DNA from: Caldicoprobacter guelmensis
GTDB taxonomy: Bacteria > Bacillota > Clostridia > Caldicoprobacterales > Caldicoprobacteraceae
NCBI RefSeq assembly: GCF_016908415.1
Contig: NZ_JAFBDW010000002.1
Span: 310,001-374,000 of the forward strand
Direction of reading: 5' to 3'
DNA: 64,000 nucleotides
The notes beneath the pieces were generated by a model. The model ran no database searches. It was not told the DNA's origin and saw only the letters and a list, made by a program, of their open reading frames with translations. Positions 53,601 to 62,531 of the stretch are shown here, in pieces. The translations under genes and the position numbers were made by a program. Each line of letters begins with the position of its first letter. Positions within the stretch are counted from its first letter, which is position 1.

Positions 53601-54683
53601 GTGGAAACCATGACGGGGGTTGAGCGCATTCACAATATTCTAAAGCGTAAGCCGGTAGACCGCATTGGCGTATTTGAGCACTTTTGGGGTGATACCCTTA
53701 AAAAATGGCAAGAAGAGGGGCATATCGGACCGGATGAAAATCTGATTGACCATTTTGGGTTTGATATGGAACTGTGTTGGCCGTTTAATCTTGTAGCCGA
53801 TTTGGATTTTGTTCCAGAGGTGGTTGAAGAGACAGAAGAGACCATCTTGATTCGAGATGGAAATGGAGCCTTGCTTCGGAGACACAAGCTTCATGACAGC
53901 ACACCTGAGCATGTAGATTTTTTGGTCAAGGATCGCAGAGGATGGGAGGAATACATAAAGCCATTGCTTAAGCCTGATCCCAGACGCATTAATTTTGAAG
54001 CTTATCGAAAAGCCAAAAAACATGCACAGGAACACAACCGCTTTTTTGCCTGGTCGGGTGTCAATGTCTTTGAATGTATTCATCCTGTGTGTGGGCACGA
54101 GCATATGCTTGTTGGTATGGCACTTGATCCAGAGTGGGTAAAGGATATGGTCGATACCTATGCTACCCTCATTATTGAACTTCAGGAGATCCTTTTTTCT
54201 CAGGAAGGATATCCTGATGGCATATGGTATTATGAGGATATGGGTTTTAAGCTTAAGCCTTTTATGTCACCGGCAATGTATAGAGAGATAATACAGCCGG
54301 GACACAAAAAGACCATTGAATATGCGAAAAGCCATAATCTGCCTGTTATTATGCATTCTTGCGGATATGTGGAGCCTCTTGTGCCAGGTATGATCGAAGC
54401 GGGAATTGATTGCCTGCAGGTGATTGAAGTAAAGGCGGGCATGGATTTAATTAAGCTGTATAAAGATTATGGCGATGTGCTTTCGTTTATGGGAGGAATT
54501 GATGTAAGGGTGTTGTATACAAACGATAAAAGGCTCATAGACCAGGAACTCGAAGCAAAGATTCCGATAGTGAAAGGTAAGTATGGATATGTGCTGCACA
54601 GCGATCATTCTATCCCCAATACTGTGAATTATGAAACTTATCGTTATTTTGTTGAAAAAGGACTGGAGTTGGGTACTTATTAG
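53601..54683 (+). CDS. Uroporphyrinogen decarboxylase-like (URO-D/MtaA-type) protein
   Basis: A 360-residue TIM-barrel protein of the URO-D superfamily. The pattern PVDRIGVFEHFW, YEDMGFKLKPFMSP, VIMHSCGYVEPLVPGMIEAG and FMGGIDVRVL is that of the MtaA/CmuA-like branch that acts on methyl groups or other small compounds, not heme HemE. GTG at 53601, preceded by AAGGAGGGG, is the start; the frame is open far upstream but overlaps spoVB. No corrinoid protein is adjacent. The substrate is unknown; it leads a sugar-type gene group. Confidence 0.75.
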   Translation: METMTGVERIHNILKRKPVDRIGVFEHFWGDTLKKWQEEGHIGPDENLIDHFGFDMELCWPFNLVADLDFVPEVVEETEETILIRDGNGALLRRHKLHDSTPEHVDFLVKDRRGWEEYIKPLLKPDPRRINFEAYRKAKKHAQEHNRFFAWSGVNVFECIHPVCGHEHMLVGMALDPEWVKDMVDTYATLIIELQEILFSQEGYPDGIWYYEDMGFKLKPFMSPAMYREIIQPGHKKTIEYAKSHNLPVIMHSCGYVEPLVPGMIEAGIDCLQVIEVKAGMDLIKLYKDYGDVLSFMGGIDVRVLYTNDKRLIDQELEAKIPIVKGKYGYVLHSDHSIPNTVNYETYRYFVEKGLELGTY

Positions 54684-54737
54684 TTGAGGCTGTAATGGAA
54701 TTATTGCACAAATTCTCTTGAAATGGGGGCGTGTAAA

Positions 54738-55370
54738 ATGCGTGTTTTGGTTTTTTGTGATGACCGTTGGCATCCCTCAAGTGTGGTAAAAAGCGGACTT
54801 GGGCCTCTTATGGTTGAAGGCTTTGAATTTGTCTTTAAAGAGGACATGGCTGATTTGACGATGAACCTTTTATGCCAGTTTCCTGCAGTCATACTTGCAA
54901 AGTCAAATAATTTTTCATCAACGGATACAATGGAATGGGCAACTAAAGAAGCTCAACAAATTTTTGAGAGCTATGTCCTGAATGGCGGTGGCCTTTTGGC
55001 CGTACATTCGGGTACGGCAGAATACAGGGAAGCCACCATAATTCGCCGTATACTGGGTGGTGTCTTTATACACCATCCCGAACAATGCCTGGTCACGGTA
55101 GAGGCTGCAGGGAAACATGTTATTACTGATGGATTTGAGCCTTTTACCTTAAAGGATGAACACTATTTCATGGAGATCAATGATGACGATGATGTGCATG
55201 TCTTTTTGACTGCAACATCTAGCCATGGGATGCAGCCTGCCGGCTGGACGCGTAACCATGGTAAAGGGAAGGTGTGCGTATTGACTCCAGGTCATAACCT
55301 GGAGGTATGGCTTTATCCCAGTTTTCAGTTGTTGTTACGGAATTCACTCAATTGGCTGGTCAAGGATTAA
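54738..55370 (+). CDS. ThuA-like (trehalose utilisation) protein
   Basis: A 210-residue ThuA-fold protein, class I glutamine-amidotransferase-like. The central segment GGGLLAVHSGTAEYRE and GGVFIHHP match the family, in which ThuA takes part in 3-keto-disaccharide metabolism in Rhizobium. ATG 54738, preceded by GGGGGCG, is chosen over 54723. The gene follows the URO-D-like gene and precedes an SDR, the neighbourhood of sugar-catabolic clusters. Confidence 0.75.
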   Translation: MRVLVFCDDRWHPSSVVKSGLGPLMVEGFEFVFKEDMADLTMNLLCQFPAVILAKSNNFSSTDTMEWATKEAQQIFESYVLNGGGLLAVHSGTAEYREATIIRRILGGVFIHHPEQCLVTVEAAGKHVITDGFEPFTLKDEHYFMEINDDDDVHVFLTATSSHGMQPAGWTRNHGKGKVCVLTPGHNLEVWLYPSFQLLLRNSLNWLVKD

Positions 55371-55391
55371 GGATAGGAGGTTTGAGCAGAT

Positions 55392-56135
55392 ATGGAGCCG
55401 ATAGCTGTTATAACAGGAGCCGATCGCGGGCTTGGGTTTGCGCTGTGTGAAAAGCTTTTGGAGAAGGGATGGCGCGTATTTGCCGGCCAGTATATGCCAA
55501 GCTGGCCACAACTAGCGGGTTTAAGTGAAAGATATCCTGAAAAGCTCCATGTTATATTGCTTGATGTGTCATTCGATGAATCAGTAAAGGCAGCTGCTAT
55601 GCAGGTTTCTTCAATTGTGAACCATCTCGATATGCTAATTAACAATGCGGGCATCATTTCACCGTATAACGAATTGGATATAAGGGAGCAGTTGAATTAT
55701 GAGGATATGCACCGCATTTATGACGTTAACGCTTTAGGTCCCATACGAACGGTAGGAGCGTTTTTGCCATTGATGGATAATGGAAGGTTAAAGCGCCTTT
55801 GTTTTGTGTCCTCGGAAGCCGGTAGCATTGGGGCGTGTACGCGAAAGGCGTGGTATGGCTATTGCATGTCCAAAGCCGCTCTCAATATGGCGGTAAAGAT
55901 AATCTTTAACAGGTTAAGGCCAGAAGGTTATACCTTCAGGTTATATCATCCTGGGTGGATGCGCACTTACATGTGGGGAGAGAAAAATTATGAGGCTGAT
56001 ATGGAGCCAGAAGAAGCGGCTGTATATGCTTTACAATATTTTTTGAGCGGTACGCCGTATGCAGAAGGAGATATACATATAGATGAGGACCGCTTGGTTT
56101 TAAGGGATTATAGGCTGAATGAATGGCCATGGTGA
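55392..56135 (+). CDS. Short-chain dehydrogenase/reductase
   Basis: A 247-residue SDR. NAD(P)-binding TGADRGLGFAL, NNAG, and a catalytic serine and YGYCMSK are present. The tail (about 200-247) is unusual for a classical SDR. It probably reduces or oxidises the same substrate as the preceding two genes, but the substrate is unknown. AGGAGG precedes the ATG, 21 bases after the ThuA-like gene. Confidence 0.8.
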   Translation: MEPIAVITGADRGLGFALCEKLLEKGWRVFAGQYMPSWPQLAGLSERYPEKLHVILLDVSFDESVKAAAMQVSSIVNHLDMLINNAGIISPYNELDIREQLNYEDMHRIYDVNALGPIRTVGAFLPLMDNGRLKRLCFVSSEAGSIGACTRKAWYGYCMSKAALNMAVKIIFNRLRPEGYTFRLYHPGWMRTYMWGEKNYEADMEPEEAAVYALQYFLSGTPYAEGDIHIDEDRLVLRDYRLNEWPW

Positions 56136-56274
56136 TATCTGTAACATTGACAGTTGGTTATTTTTATTAGTATAATTGAAGTACAATCTAGTGATAAATA
56201 AAAACAATTATAACAAAATCCTTGTTAAAAATAACGGCAGATTTGTTACAATGTATTTAAGGAAGTGATAGGGA

Positions 56275-57033
56275 TTGAACGTTCAAAGGCGAGAAATCAT
56301 AAATGCCTATATACAGAATAAGGGTGAAGTAAAGCTCAAGGAGCTGGAGAAACTCTTTCCAGAAGTATCTACTATGACGTTAAGGCGCGATCTCAGCTAT
56401 TTGGAATCTAAAGGCCAGATTGTTCGAGTACGTGGAGGAGCAAAGTCGGTAAATTTGTTTTCCAGTTTAAAAGAAGACATGTATAGCCTGAGGGCCATGG
56501 AGAATGTTGAGGCCAAGATGAAGATTGCCAAAAAGGCATTAGAGTATGTCGAACGTGGCCGTTCGTATTTCATTGACTCGGGTACCACCATGATGTGTCT
56601 AGCAAAGGTATTGCCTGATGAGGACCTTTCTATACTTACAAGCGGTCCCAACATCGCTTTGGAGGTCATCAAAAACAACAACCCGTCGGTGACTTTAGTG
56701 GGGGGACGGCTCAGCCGCAATAACTTATCGACTTCTGGTGCAAATTCCCTGAACTTTATAAAAGATATAAACGTGGATATCGCATTTATGGCTACATCGG
56801 GTTTTTCACTGGAATATGGTTTTACGTGTGGCGATTACAATGAATGCGAGCTAAAAAGGGCTGTTATTAGAAAGGCGCGCAAGGTCATACTTTTGATGGA
56901 CGTCAGCAAAATTGATAAGAACATGCCGTTTACTTTTGCAACTTTAAAGGATATAGATGTGCTTATATGCGATAAACCCCTACCTGAAAATATAATGCGA
57001 GCTGCTGAAAGGTATGGTGTCGAGATAAAGTAA
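56275..57033 (+). CDS. DeoR-family sugar regulator
   Basis: A 252-residue DeoR/GlpR-type repressor. The N-terminal helix-turn-helix (KLKEL, TMTLRRDLSYLESKG) and the C-terminal sugar-phosphate-sensing domain (FIDSGTTMMCLAK, TSGPNIALEV, GFSLEYGFTC) are present. The start is TTG preceded by GGAAGTGATAGGG. It lies directly upstream of the sorbose-phosphate reductase-like gene and probably controls it and the neighbouring sugar genes. Confidence 0.87.
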   Translation: MNVQRREIINAYIQNKGEVKLKELEKLFPEVSTMTLRRDLSYLESKGQIVRVRGGAKSVNLFSSLKEDMYSLRAMENVEAKMKIAKKALEYVERGRSYFIDSGTTMMCLAKVLPDEDLSILTSGPNIALEVIKNNNPSVTLVGGRLSRNNLSTSGANSLNFIKDINVDIAFMATSGFSLEYGFTCGDYNECELKRAVIRKARKVILLMDVSKIDKNMPFTFATLKDIDVLICDKPLPENIMRAAERYGVEIK

Positions 57034-57057
57034 TGTTGGCTTATTGTTTAATATAAG

Positions 57058-57150
57058 GTTGTCCTAATACCGCCTGCTGGGGAGGACAACTGAAATAGGC
57101 GGATTACAAATACCCCAGCCGTCTGAACCGGTTTATTTGTCTGGTTCGGA
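57058..57150 (+). ncRNA. Candidate structured leader RNA with interleaved pairings
   Basis: Four complementary pairs occur in 93 bases: 57058-57065 with 57083-57090 (8 bp), 57070-57075 with 57097-57102 (6 bp), 57076-57082 with 57113-57119 (7 bp), all perfect, and 57122-57129 with 57143-57150 (8 bp, one wobble). The first three are ordered A-B-C-A'-B'-C', so they interleave instead of nesting. The last sits just before the ribosome site of the dehydrogenase. No known family recognised. Confidence 0.5.
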
Positions 57151-57168
57151 TACAGCAAGGAGAGTTTT

Positions 57169-58434
57169 ATGAAGACCAAAGCCGTACGCCTTTATGGAAA
57201 AAGCGACTTGAGGCTGGAGGAGTTTGAGCTGCCCCCTATAAAAGATGATGAAATACTGGCTCAGGTCATATCCGATAGCATATGTATGTCTTCATATAAG
57301 GCTGCTATTCAAGGGAAAGACCACAAGCGGGTTCCTGACGATGTGGAAACCAACCCTGTCATCATAGGTCATGAGTTCTGCGGTATTATACTTGAGGTAG
57401 GCAAGAAGTGGCAGCACAAGTTTAAGCCCGGCCAGAAGTTCTCTATACAACCGGCTCTGAATTACAAAGGTAGCCTGGCGGCACCAGGCTATTCGTACAA
57501 GTACATTGGGGGTAGTGCAACCTATATTATCATCCCCAACGAGGTCATGGAAATGAACTGTTTGCTTGAATATAACGGCGATGCTTACTTTTATGGCTCG
57601 CTTGCCGAGCCCATGTCGTGTATAATCGGTGCCTTCCATGCGAGTTACCATACCGTACCTGGTAAGTACGTGCACAACATGGACATAGTCGAGGGCGGAA
57701 ACATGGCAATACTGGCCGGAGCAGGGCCTATGGGTTTGGGTGCTATTGATTATGCCGTGCACAGGGATAGAAAACCGAGACTTTTAGTGGTGACTGACAT
57801 AGACCAAGCCCGGCTTGAAAGGGCCAGCAAAATCATAACGGTAGAGGAAGCTGCGCGCAACGGAGTTACGCTAAAGTATGTAAACACGTCTGGGATGGGC
57901 AATGTGGCAGAATATCTTATGTCCTTGACCGATGGTAAGGGATATGACGACGTGTTTGTATTTGCACCGGTTAAGTCGGTGGTTGAGACAGGGGATGCCA
58001 TACTGGCCAGGGATGGCTGTTTGAATTTCTTTGCAGGGCCTACTGATCCGAATTTTTCAGCCCAGGTCAATTTTTACAACGTACACTATGCATCTACCCA
58101 CGTGGTAGGCACCAGCGGTGGCAACACCGAGGACATGATAGAGGCGTTGCAGATGATGGAAAAGGGGCTTATAAATCCGGCGGCTATGATTACTCATATC
58201 GGAGGGTTAAACAGCGTGGTGGATACTACCTTGAATCTACCTAAGATTCCGGGGGGGAAAAAGCTCATATATACCAACATCGAACTTGAGTTGACTGCTA
58301 TAGCGGATTTTAAGGAAAAGGGTAAGACTGATTCGCTATTTGCCGAGTTGGCCAGGATAGTAGAGGAAAATAACGGCCTATGGTGTGCTGAAGCCGAGAG
58401 GTACCTTCTGGAACATGCCAAGCCAATAATCTGA
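57169..58434 (+). CDS. Zinc-type dehydrogenase, L-sorbose-1-phosphate reductase-like
   Basis: A 421-residue medium-chain dehydrogenase related to SorE-type L-sorbose-1-phosphate reductases. The catalytic zinc region GHEFCGI, the SLAEPMSC segment and the NAD-binding AGAGPMGLGAIDYA are visible. In sorbose metabolism SorE gives glucitol 6-phosphate, which a SrlD-type enzyme oxidises to fructose 6-phosphate; a SrlD-like SDR lies directly downstream on the other strand. Expression probably depends on the structured leader and the DeoR regulator. AAGGAGAG precedes the ATG. Confidence 0.8.
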   Translation: MKTKAVRLYGKSDLRLEEFELPPIKDDEILAQVISDSICMSSYKAAIQGKDHKRVPDDVETNPVIIGHEFCGIILEVGKKWQHKFKPGQKFSIQPALNYKGSLAAPGYSYKYIGGSATYIIIPNEVMEMNCLLEYNGDAYFYGSLAEPMSCIIGAFHASYHTVPGKYVHNMDIVEGGNMAILAGAGPMGLGAIDYAVHRDRKPRLLVVTDIDQARLERASKIITVEEAARNGVTLKYVNTSGMGNVAEYLMSLTDGKGYDDVFVFAPVKSVVETGDAILARDGCLNFFAGPTDPNFSAQVNFYNVHYASTHVVGTSGGNTEDMIEALQMMEKGLINPAAMITHIGGLNSVVDTTLNLPKIPGGKKLIYTNIELELTAIADFKEKGKTDSLFAELARIVEENNGLWCAEAERYLLEHAKPII

Positions 58435-58562
58435 TGGAATATGGGATGCTAAAATGTAAAAGTGGATCTTGGTGATTATAAAATGGTGCCAATGTTGTTT
58501 TAATCAGTAAAACAGTGGCCTTGTTTTCAAAATGTGTAAATAAAACAAATTTGCAAAAATAA

Positions 58563-58600
58563 AAAGAGATATTGCCCGCTTTAAAGGGCAATATCTCTTT
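58563..58600. terminator. Bidirectional terminator
   Basis: A 15-bp perfect stem (58563-58577 with 58586-58600) with T-rich flanks on both strands. It separates two convergent genes. Confidence 0.85.
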
Positions 58601-59395
58601 TTATCTCATCTCTTGACCGCCGGTTACGTTTATAGCCTGGCCTGTCATGTAGCTTGCTTCATCTGAAGCCAGGAATACCAGTACGTTAGTCACATCGTCG
58701 TATGTACATGCCCTTCCCAATGGAACCTGGCTTAGATATTTCTGTCTTATTTCTTCTTTTGTAAGTCCCTGGTTGCGCGCGTATTGTTCGTACAGGCTAT
58801 TGACCCACAGGGGTGAGTCCAGCAGATTGCCGGGACATATGGCGTTGACCCTTATGTTGTATTGTGCTAGCTCGAGTGCCAGGCTCTGAGTAAGCCCTAT
58901 GCCGCCAAATTTGCTTGCGGCGTAAGCCGAGTTCTTATAGGACCCTTTTTTGCCTGATTTGCTGTTTATTTGAATGATGTTGCCTTTCCTTTGCTTTATC
59001 ATGATAGGTGCCACAGCTTTTGCACAATTAAAGTAGCCTATCAGATTTACCTCTATGACCTTTCTCCACTCATCGGTGGTGAATTCATCAATTCCTTTAG
59101 CGATGAGGATTCCGGCATTGCTGACTAGTAAATCGATTCTTCCATACTTCTCTACAGTTACACGCGCCATTTCTTCGCAATCTTCGTACTTTGTAACATC
59201 GACTTTTAATGCGATTGCATCCTTAAGGTCGGCTACCACCTTTTGTGCTGCTTCAAAGTTTATATCAGTCACCACCACTTTAGCTCCCTCGGCATCCAAA
59301 CGCCTGGCTATGGCTTCACCCAATCCTTGGCCAGCCCCAGTTACAATGGCGACTTGATTTTCTAATCGACGGTATTTGTACTCCACACCTATCAT
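58601..59395 (-). CDS. SDR dehydrogenase, sorbitol-6-phosphate dehydrogenase-like
   Basis: A 264-residue SDR. TGAGQGLGEAIA, SNAGI, and the catalytic SKSGKKGSYKNSAYAASK are intact. The G-K-x-G-x12 region and C-terminal INVTGGQEMR resemble SrlD/glucitol-6-phosphate 2-dehydrogenases, making fructose 6-phosphate. Its neighbour on the other side of the terminator is the sorbose-phosphate reductase-like gene, and the two reactions would follow each other. Divergent from the 2-oxoacid dehydrogenase genes. Confidence 0.78.
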   Translation of the reverse strand: MIGVEYKYRRLENQVAIVTGAGQGLGEAIARRLDAEGAKVVVTDINFEAAQKVVADLKDAIALKVDVTKYEDCEEMARVTVEKYGRIDLLVSNAGILIAKGIDEFTTDEWRKVIEVNLIGYFNCAKAVAPIMIKQRKGNIIQINSKSGKKGSYKNSAYAASKFGGIGLTQSLALELAQYNIRVNAICPGNLLDSPLWVNSLYEQYARNQGLTKEEIRQKYLSQVPLGRACTYDDVTNVLVFLASDEASYMTGQAINVTGGQEMR

Positions 59396-59506
59396 CCCTT
59401 TCTGATAAATTTAACATGGACATTACAAATTCCTAAATATTATTATACAGGTTAGGTGACAATCAATCAACATTAAAAAGCTCTACATAAAAGGGAATAT
59501 GAGCTG

Positions 59507-59535
59507 TTGACAATGAAAAACAGGTCTGTTAAAAT
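59507..59535 (+). promoter_or_regulatory. Promoter 1 of the 2-oxoacid dehydrogenase operon
   Basis: TTGACA (59507-59512), exactly 17 bases, TAAAAT (59530-59535). A 9-bp inverted repeat further down (59578-59586 with 59602-59610) could be a regulator site. Confidence 0.65.
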
Positions 59536-59644
59536 GAAATCAAGCGTTTTATTTTACCAACTTAATGTTATGAATTTGTTATATTTGTTTAAAACAATGA
59601 AAAATATAACATCAAAATTAACACATATGTTAGGTTTTATGTTT

Positions 59645-59677
59645 TTGACATTGTAGCGTGGAATCCGATGGTATAAT
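59645..59677 (+). promoter_or_regulatory. Promoter 2 of the 2-oxoacid dehydrogenase operon
   Basis: An extended -10 TGGTATAAT (TATAAT 59672-59677) lies 21 bases after a TTGACA at 59645-59650. The spacing is long, so the extended -10 would have to carry it. Confidence 0.45.
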
Positions 59678-59749
59678 TGGTCATAATATTTTTGGACGAG
59701 TAAGTGTTGAAAATTGAAAAAAAGTAAAATGAAGAAGGGAGATAGAAAT

Positions 59750-61120
59750 ATGGCAACGCCGGTGATTATGCCTCGTCAGGGGCAAACAGTGGAAAGCTGC
59801 GTCATAACCAAGTGGTACAAGAAGAAGGGTGATACGGTAAAGGTTGGCGACTTGCTCTTTTCATATGAGACCGATAAGGCGGCTTTTGACGAGGAAGCAA
59901 AGGCAGAGGGTACTTTGCTGGAGATTTTCTTCGATGAGGGCGATGATGTACCAGTGCTTGCAACCGTCTGTGTCATTGGTGAAGAGGGTGAGGATATTTC
60001 CGAGTTTATGCCTGGGGGAAAGAAGGTTCCTACAACACAGGGCGGTGTAGTTGAGGGAGAGCAACAATCCGGGGCAGACAATGAAAAAAAAGAAAAAATA
60101 AAAGGCGGTACTGTGACACAGGAAGATGGCAGGATAAAGATTAGCCCAAGGGCTCGTAATTTGGCTGAAAAGGTGGGAGTAGATTACAGAGAAGCTACTC
60201 CTACCGGACCTAATGGCAGGATAATTGAAAGGGACATAAGGCAGCTTATAGAAGATGATAAGTTGGTCACTCCTGCTGCTAGAGAAGCGTATCTCAAAGC
60301 GGAGGAAGTGCATATAAGTGGCACAGGCATAGGGGGACGGGTTACTACTGCTGATGTGGAAAGGATGAAGGAAGATAAATCCCGCGAGATGGTGCAACCT
60401 CGCATTCAAGAAAGAGTTGCGGAAGCGGAATATGAGGAGGTCAAGCTCAGCAACATAAGAAAAGTCATTGCCAGGACAATGCATCAATCGCTGGCTAATA
60501 CTGCACAGCTCACCATACATACCTCATTTGATGCCACCGAAATACTCGCGTTTAGAAATAAGGTAAAGGAGCAAGGTGGGCGTTTGGGACTCGAAAACAT
60601 CACGCTCAACGATATCATACTCTATGTAGTATCTAGGACGCTGCTGAATCATAAGGTCTTGAACGCTCATTTTCTTGAGGATAAAATGCTCATCTTCAAA
60701 CATGTACACCTCGGGGTTGCTGTAGATACAGAGCGAGGGCTCATGGTACCTACCATATACAATGCTGATGGCAAGTCTCTCAATCAGATATCACGAGAAG
60801 TGAAAGAACTGGTGGAGGCTTGCAGAAAGGGCAGTATCAATCCCGACTATTTGAAAGGAGGAACCTTTACGGTTACCAACTTGGGAACTTTAGGCGTCGA
60901 GGCCTTTACTCCCATACTCAACCCTCCGCAGACTGGTATTTTGGGCGTGAATACAATAGTGCAACGCGTCAAAGAGGTGGACGGCAAGATAGTCACCTAT
61001 CCGGCCATGGGCTTGTCTCTGACGTTTGACCACAGAGCGGTGGATGGTGCTCCTGCCGCAAGGTTTTTACAGGAACTCAAGACCAATCTGGAAAACTTTG
61101 ATATTTTTCTTGCAAAATAA
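59750..61120 (+). CDS. 2-oxoacid dehydrogenase E2 (dihydrolipoyl acyltransferase)
   Basis: A 456-residue E2 core enzyme that moves the acyl group from E1 to CoA. An N-terminal lipoyl domain (lysine 43 in ETDKA), two peripheral-subunit-binding domains (about 131-167 and 173-206) and a catalytic domain with FDHRAVDGAPAARFL near the end. Two binding domains in tandem are unusual for a bacterial E2. It could be pyruvate, acetoin or a branched 2-oxoacid E2; not decidable by eye. ATG 59750 with AAGGGAGATAG is chosen over 59714. First gene of E2-E3-E1. Confidence 0.9.
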   Translation: MATPVIMPRQGQTVESCVITKWYKKKGDTVKVGDLLFSYETDKAAFDEEAKAEGTLLEIFFDEGDDVPVLATVCVIGEEGEDISEFMPGGKKVPTTQGGVVEGEQQSGADNEKKEKIKGGTVTQEDGRIKISPRARNLAEKVGVDYREATPTGPNGRIIERDIRQLIEDDKLVTPAAREAYLKAEEVHISGTGIGGRVTTADVERMKEDKSREMVQPRIQERVAEAEYEEVKLSNIRKVIARTMHQSLANTAQLTIHTSFDATEILAFRNKVKEQGGRLGLENITLNDIILYVVSRTLLNHKVLNAHFLEDKMLIFKHVHLGVAVDTERGLMVPTIYNADGKSLNQISREVKELVEACRKGSINPDYLKGGTFTVTNLGTLGVEAFTPILNPPQTGILGVNTIVQRVKEVDGKIVTYPAMGLSLTFDHRAVDGAPAARFLQELKTNLENFDIFLAK

Positions 61121-61144
61121 GCAAAGAGGGAAAGGTGAATAAAG

Positions 61145-62515
61145 ATGGTTTATGACCTGATTGTAATAGGTGGTGGGCCGGCAGGCTATTTAGGTGCCGA
61201 AAGGGCAGGCCAGGCGGGCCTTAAAACGCTTCTTATCGAAGAAAGATTCCTGGGTGGAGTATGCCTGAATGAGGGATGCATCCCCTCAAAGGCTCTGCTT
61301 CACTCGGCTAAGATATGCGATTATGCAAAGTTTGGTGAAAAATACGGGGTCACTGCAAAGGATGTGGTCTTGGACCACGGCATGGTAATAGCAAGAAAGA
61401 ACAAGGTTGTAAAGACATTGGTGGCTGGCATAAAGTCGCAGCTTAAGGCCAGCCATGTGGAGGTTGTGGAAGGCCGTGCTTACATAGTTGATAGAAGTCA
61501 CGATGGTTATACCGTCAAAGTAAATAATGAATCGTTTGTAGGTAAAAGGTTGCTAATTGCTACTGGTTCTGTACCCATCATGCCTCCAATACCGGGCATC
61601 GAAAAAGGCCTGGAGAAAGGTTACGTCCTTACCAACCGCGAGATACTCGATATACCGCAGGTACCCGACTCCCTGGTCATCGTGGGAGGCGGTATAATAG
61701 GGCTTGAAATGGCATCGTATTTCAATTCGGCAGGTAGCAAAGTCACCATAATCGAGATGCTGGACCACATCGGCGGAAGCATAGACAGGGAGATTTCGCA
61801 GATTCTGCTTAAGAATTATCAAAAGAAGGGAATAGAGTTCAAGCTTAACTCAAAAGTGGTGGAGATACATGATGGGGCTGTGGTCTATGAATGTGATGGA
61901 AAAAGAGAAGCTGTTGAAGCGGATAAGGTATTGATGAGCGTGGGGCGAAGGCCGACTGTGGAAGGCATAGGCCTTGAAAGTATCGGTGTTGAGATTGAAA
62001 GGGGTGCCATAAAGACTGACGATAAGGGCAAGACCAATAGGCCGGAGGTTTATGCAGCTGGCGATGTCAACGGCCGTTATATGCTGGCACATACCGCCTA
62101 CAGGGAAGCTGAGGTTTGCGTAAACAACATGCTGGGCAAGAAGGACATTGTACGCTATCACGCCATCCCCTCCGTGATATACACCAACCCGGAGGTTGCA
62201 TTTGTGGGTGAGACCGAAGAAACCGCAAGGGAAAAAGGTATTGACTTTGAAGTTGCAAAGGTATCCATGCGCTATAGCGGTAGGTACGTGGCCGAGAACG
62301 AGGGAGGAGACGGCATATGCAAGGTGCTCATCGATAGGAAGTACAGGAATATAATAGGTGTTCACATGATAGGCAATTATTCTTCAGAAATCATTTACGG
62401 CGCAGGATTGATGATTGAAGCCGAGATGCGCATAAAGGACATAAAGGAGCTGGTATTTCCACATCCAACTGTGTCGGAGGTTATAAGGGAGTGCATATTT
62501 CAATTTGAAGATTGA
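61145..62515 (+). CDS. lpdA: Dihydrolipoamide dehydrogenase (E3)
   Basis: A 456-residue flavoprotein that reoxidises dihydrolipoamide with NAD. FAD site GGGPAGYLGAERAGQ, redox disulfide C40 and C45 in GGVCLNEGCIPSKAL, NAD site VIVGGGIIGLEMAS and the catalytic HPTVSE are intact. It directly follows E2 and precedes E1, so one transcript should supply the complex. Confidence 0.94.
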   Translation: MVYDLIVIGGGPAGYLGAERAGQAGLKTLLIEERFLGGVCLNEGCIPSKALLHSAKICDYAKFGEKYGVTAKDVVLDHGMVIARKNKVVKTLVAGIKSQLKASHVEVVEGRAYIVDRSHDGYTVKVNNESFVGKRLLIATGSVPIMPPIPGIEKGLEKGYVLTNREILDIPQVPDSLVIVGGGIIGLEMASYFNSAGSKVTIIEMLDHIGGSIDREISQILLKNYQKKGIEFKLNSKVVEIHDGAVVYECDGKREAVEADKVLMSVGRRPTVEGIGLESIGVEIERGAIKTDDKGKTNRPEVYAAGDVNGRYMLAHTAYREAEVCVNNMLGKKDIVRYHAIPSVIYTNPEVAFVGETEETAREKGIDFEVAKVSMRYSGRYVAENEGGDGICKVLIDRKYRNIIGVHMIGNYSSEIIYGAGLMIEAEMRIKDIKELVFPHPTVSEVIRECIFQFED

Positions 62516-62531
62516 GAAGGGAGAGGTTTAA

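Noticed and set aside
57058..57119. Twister ribozyme
   Set aside because: A CCTAATACCGCC and a GGGGAGG stretch resemble conserved twister parts, but only four bases separate them, leaving no room for the internal stems.
57058..57119. HDV-like ribozyme fold
   Set aside because: HDV-type topology needs one strand pair nested next to another; the order here is A-B-C-A'-B'-C'.
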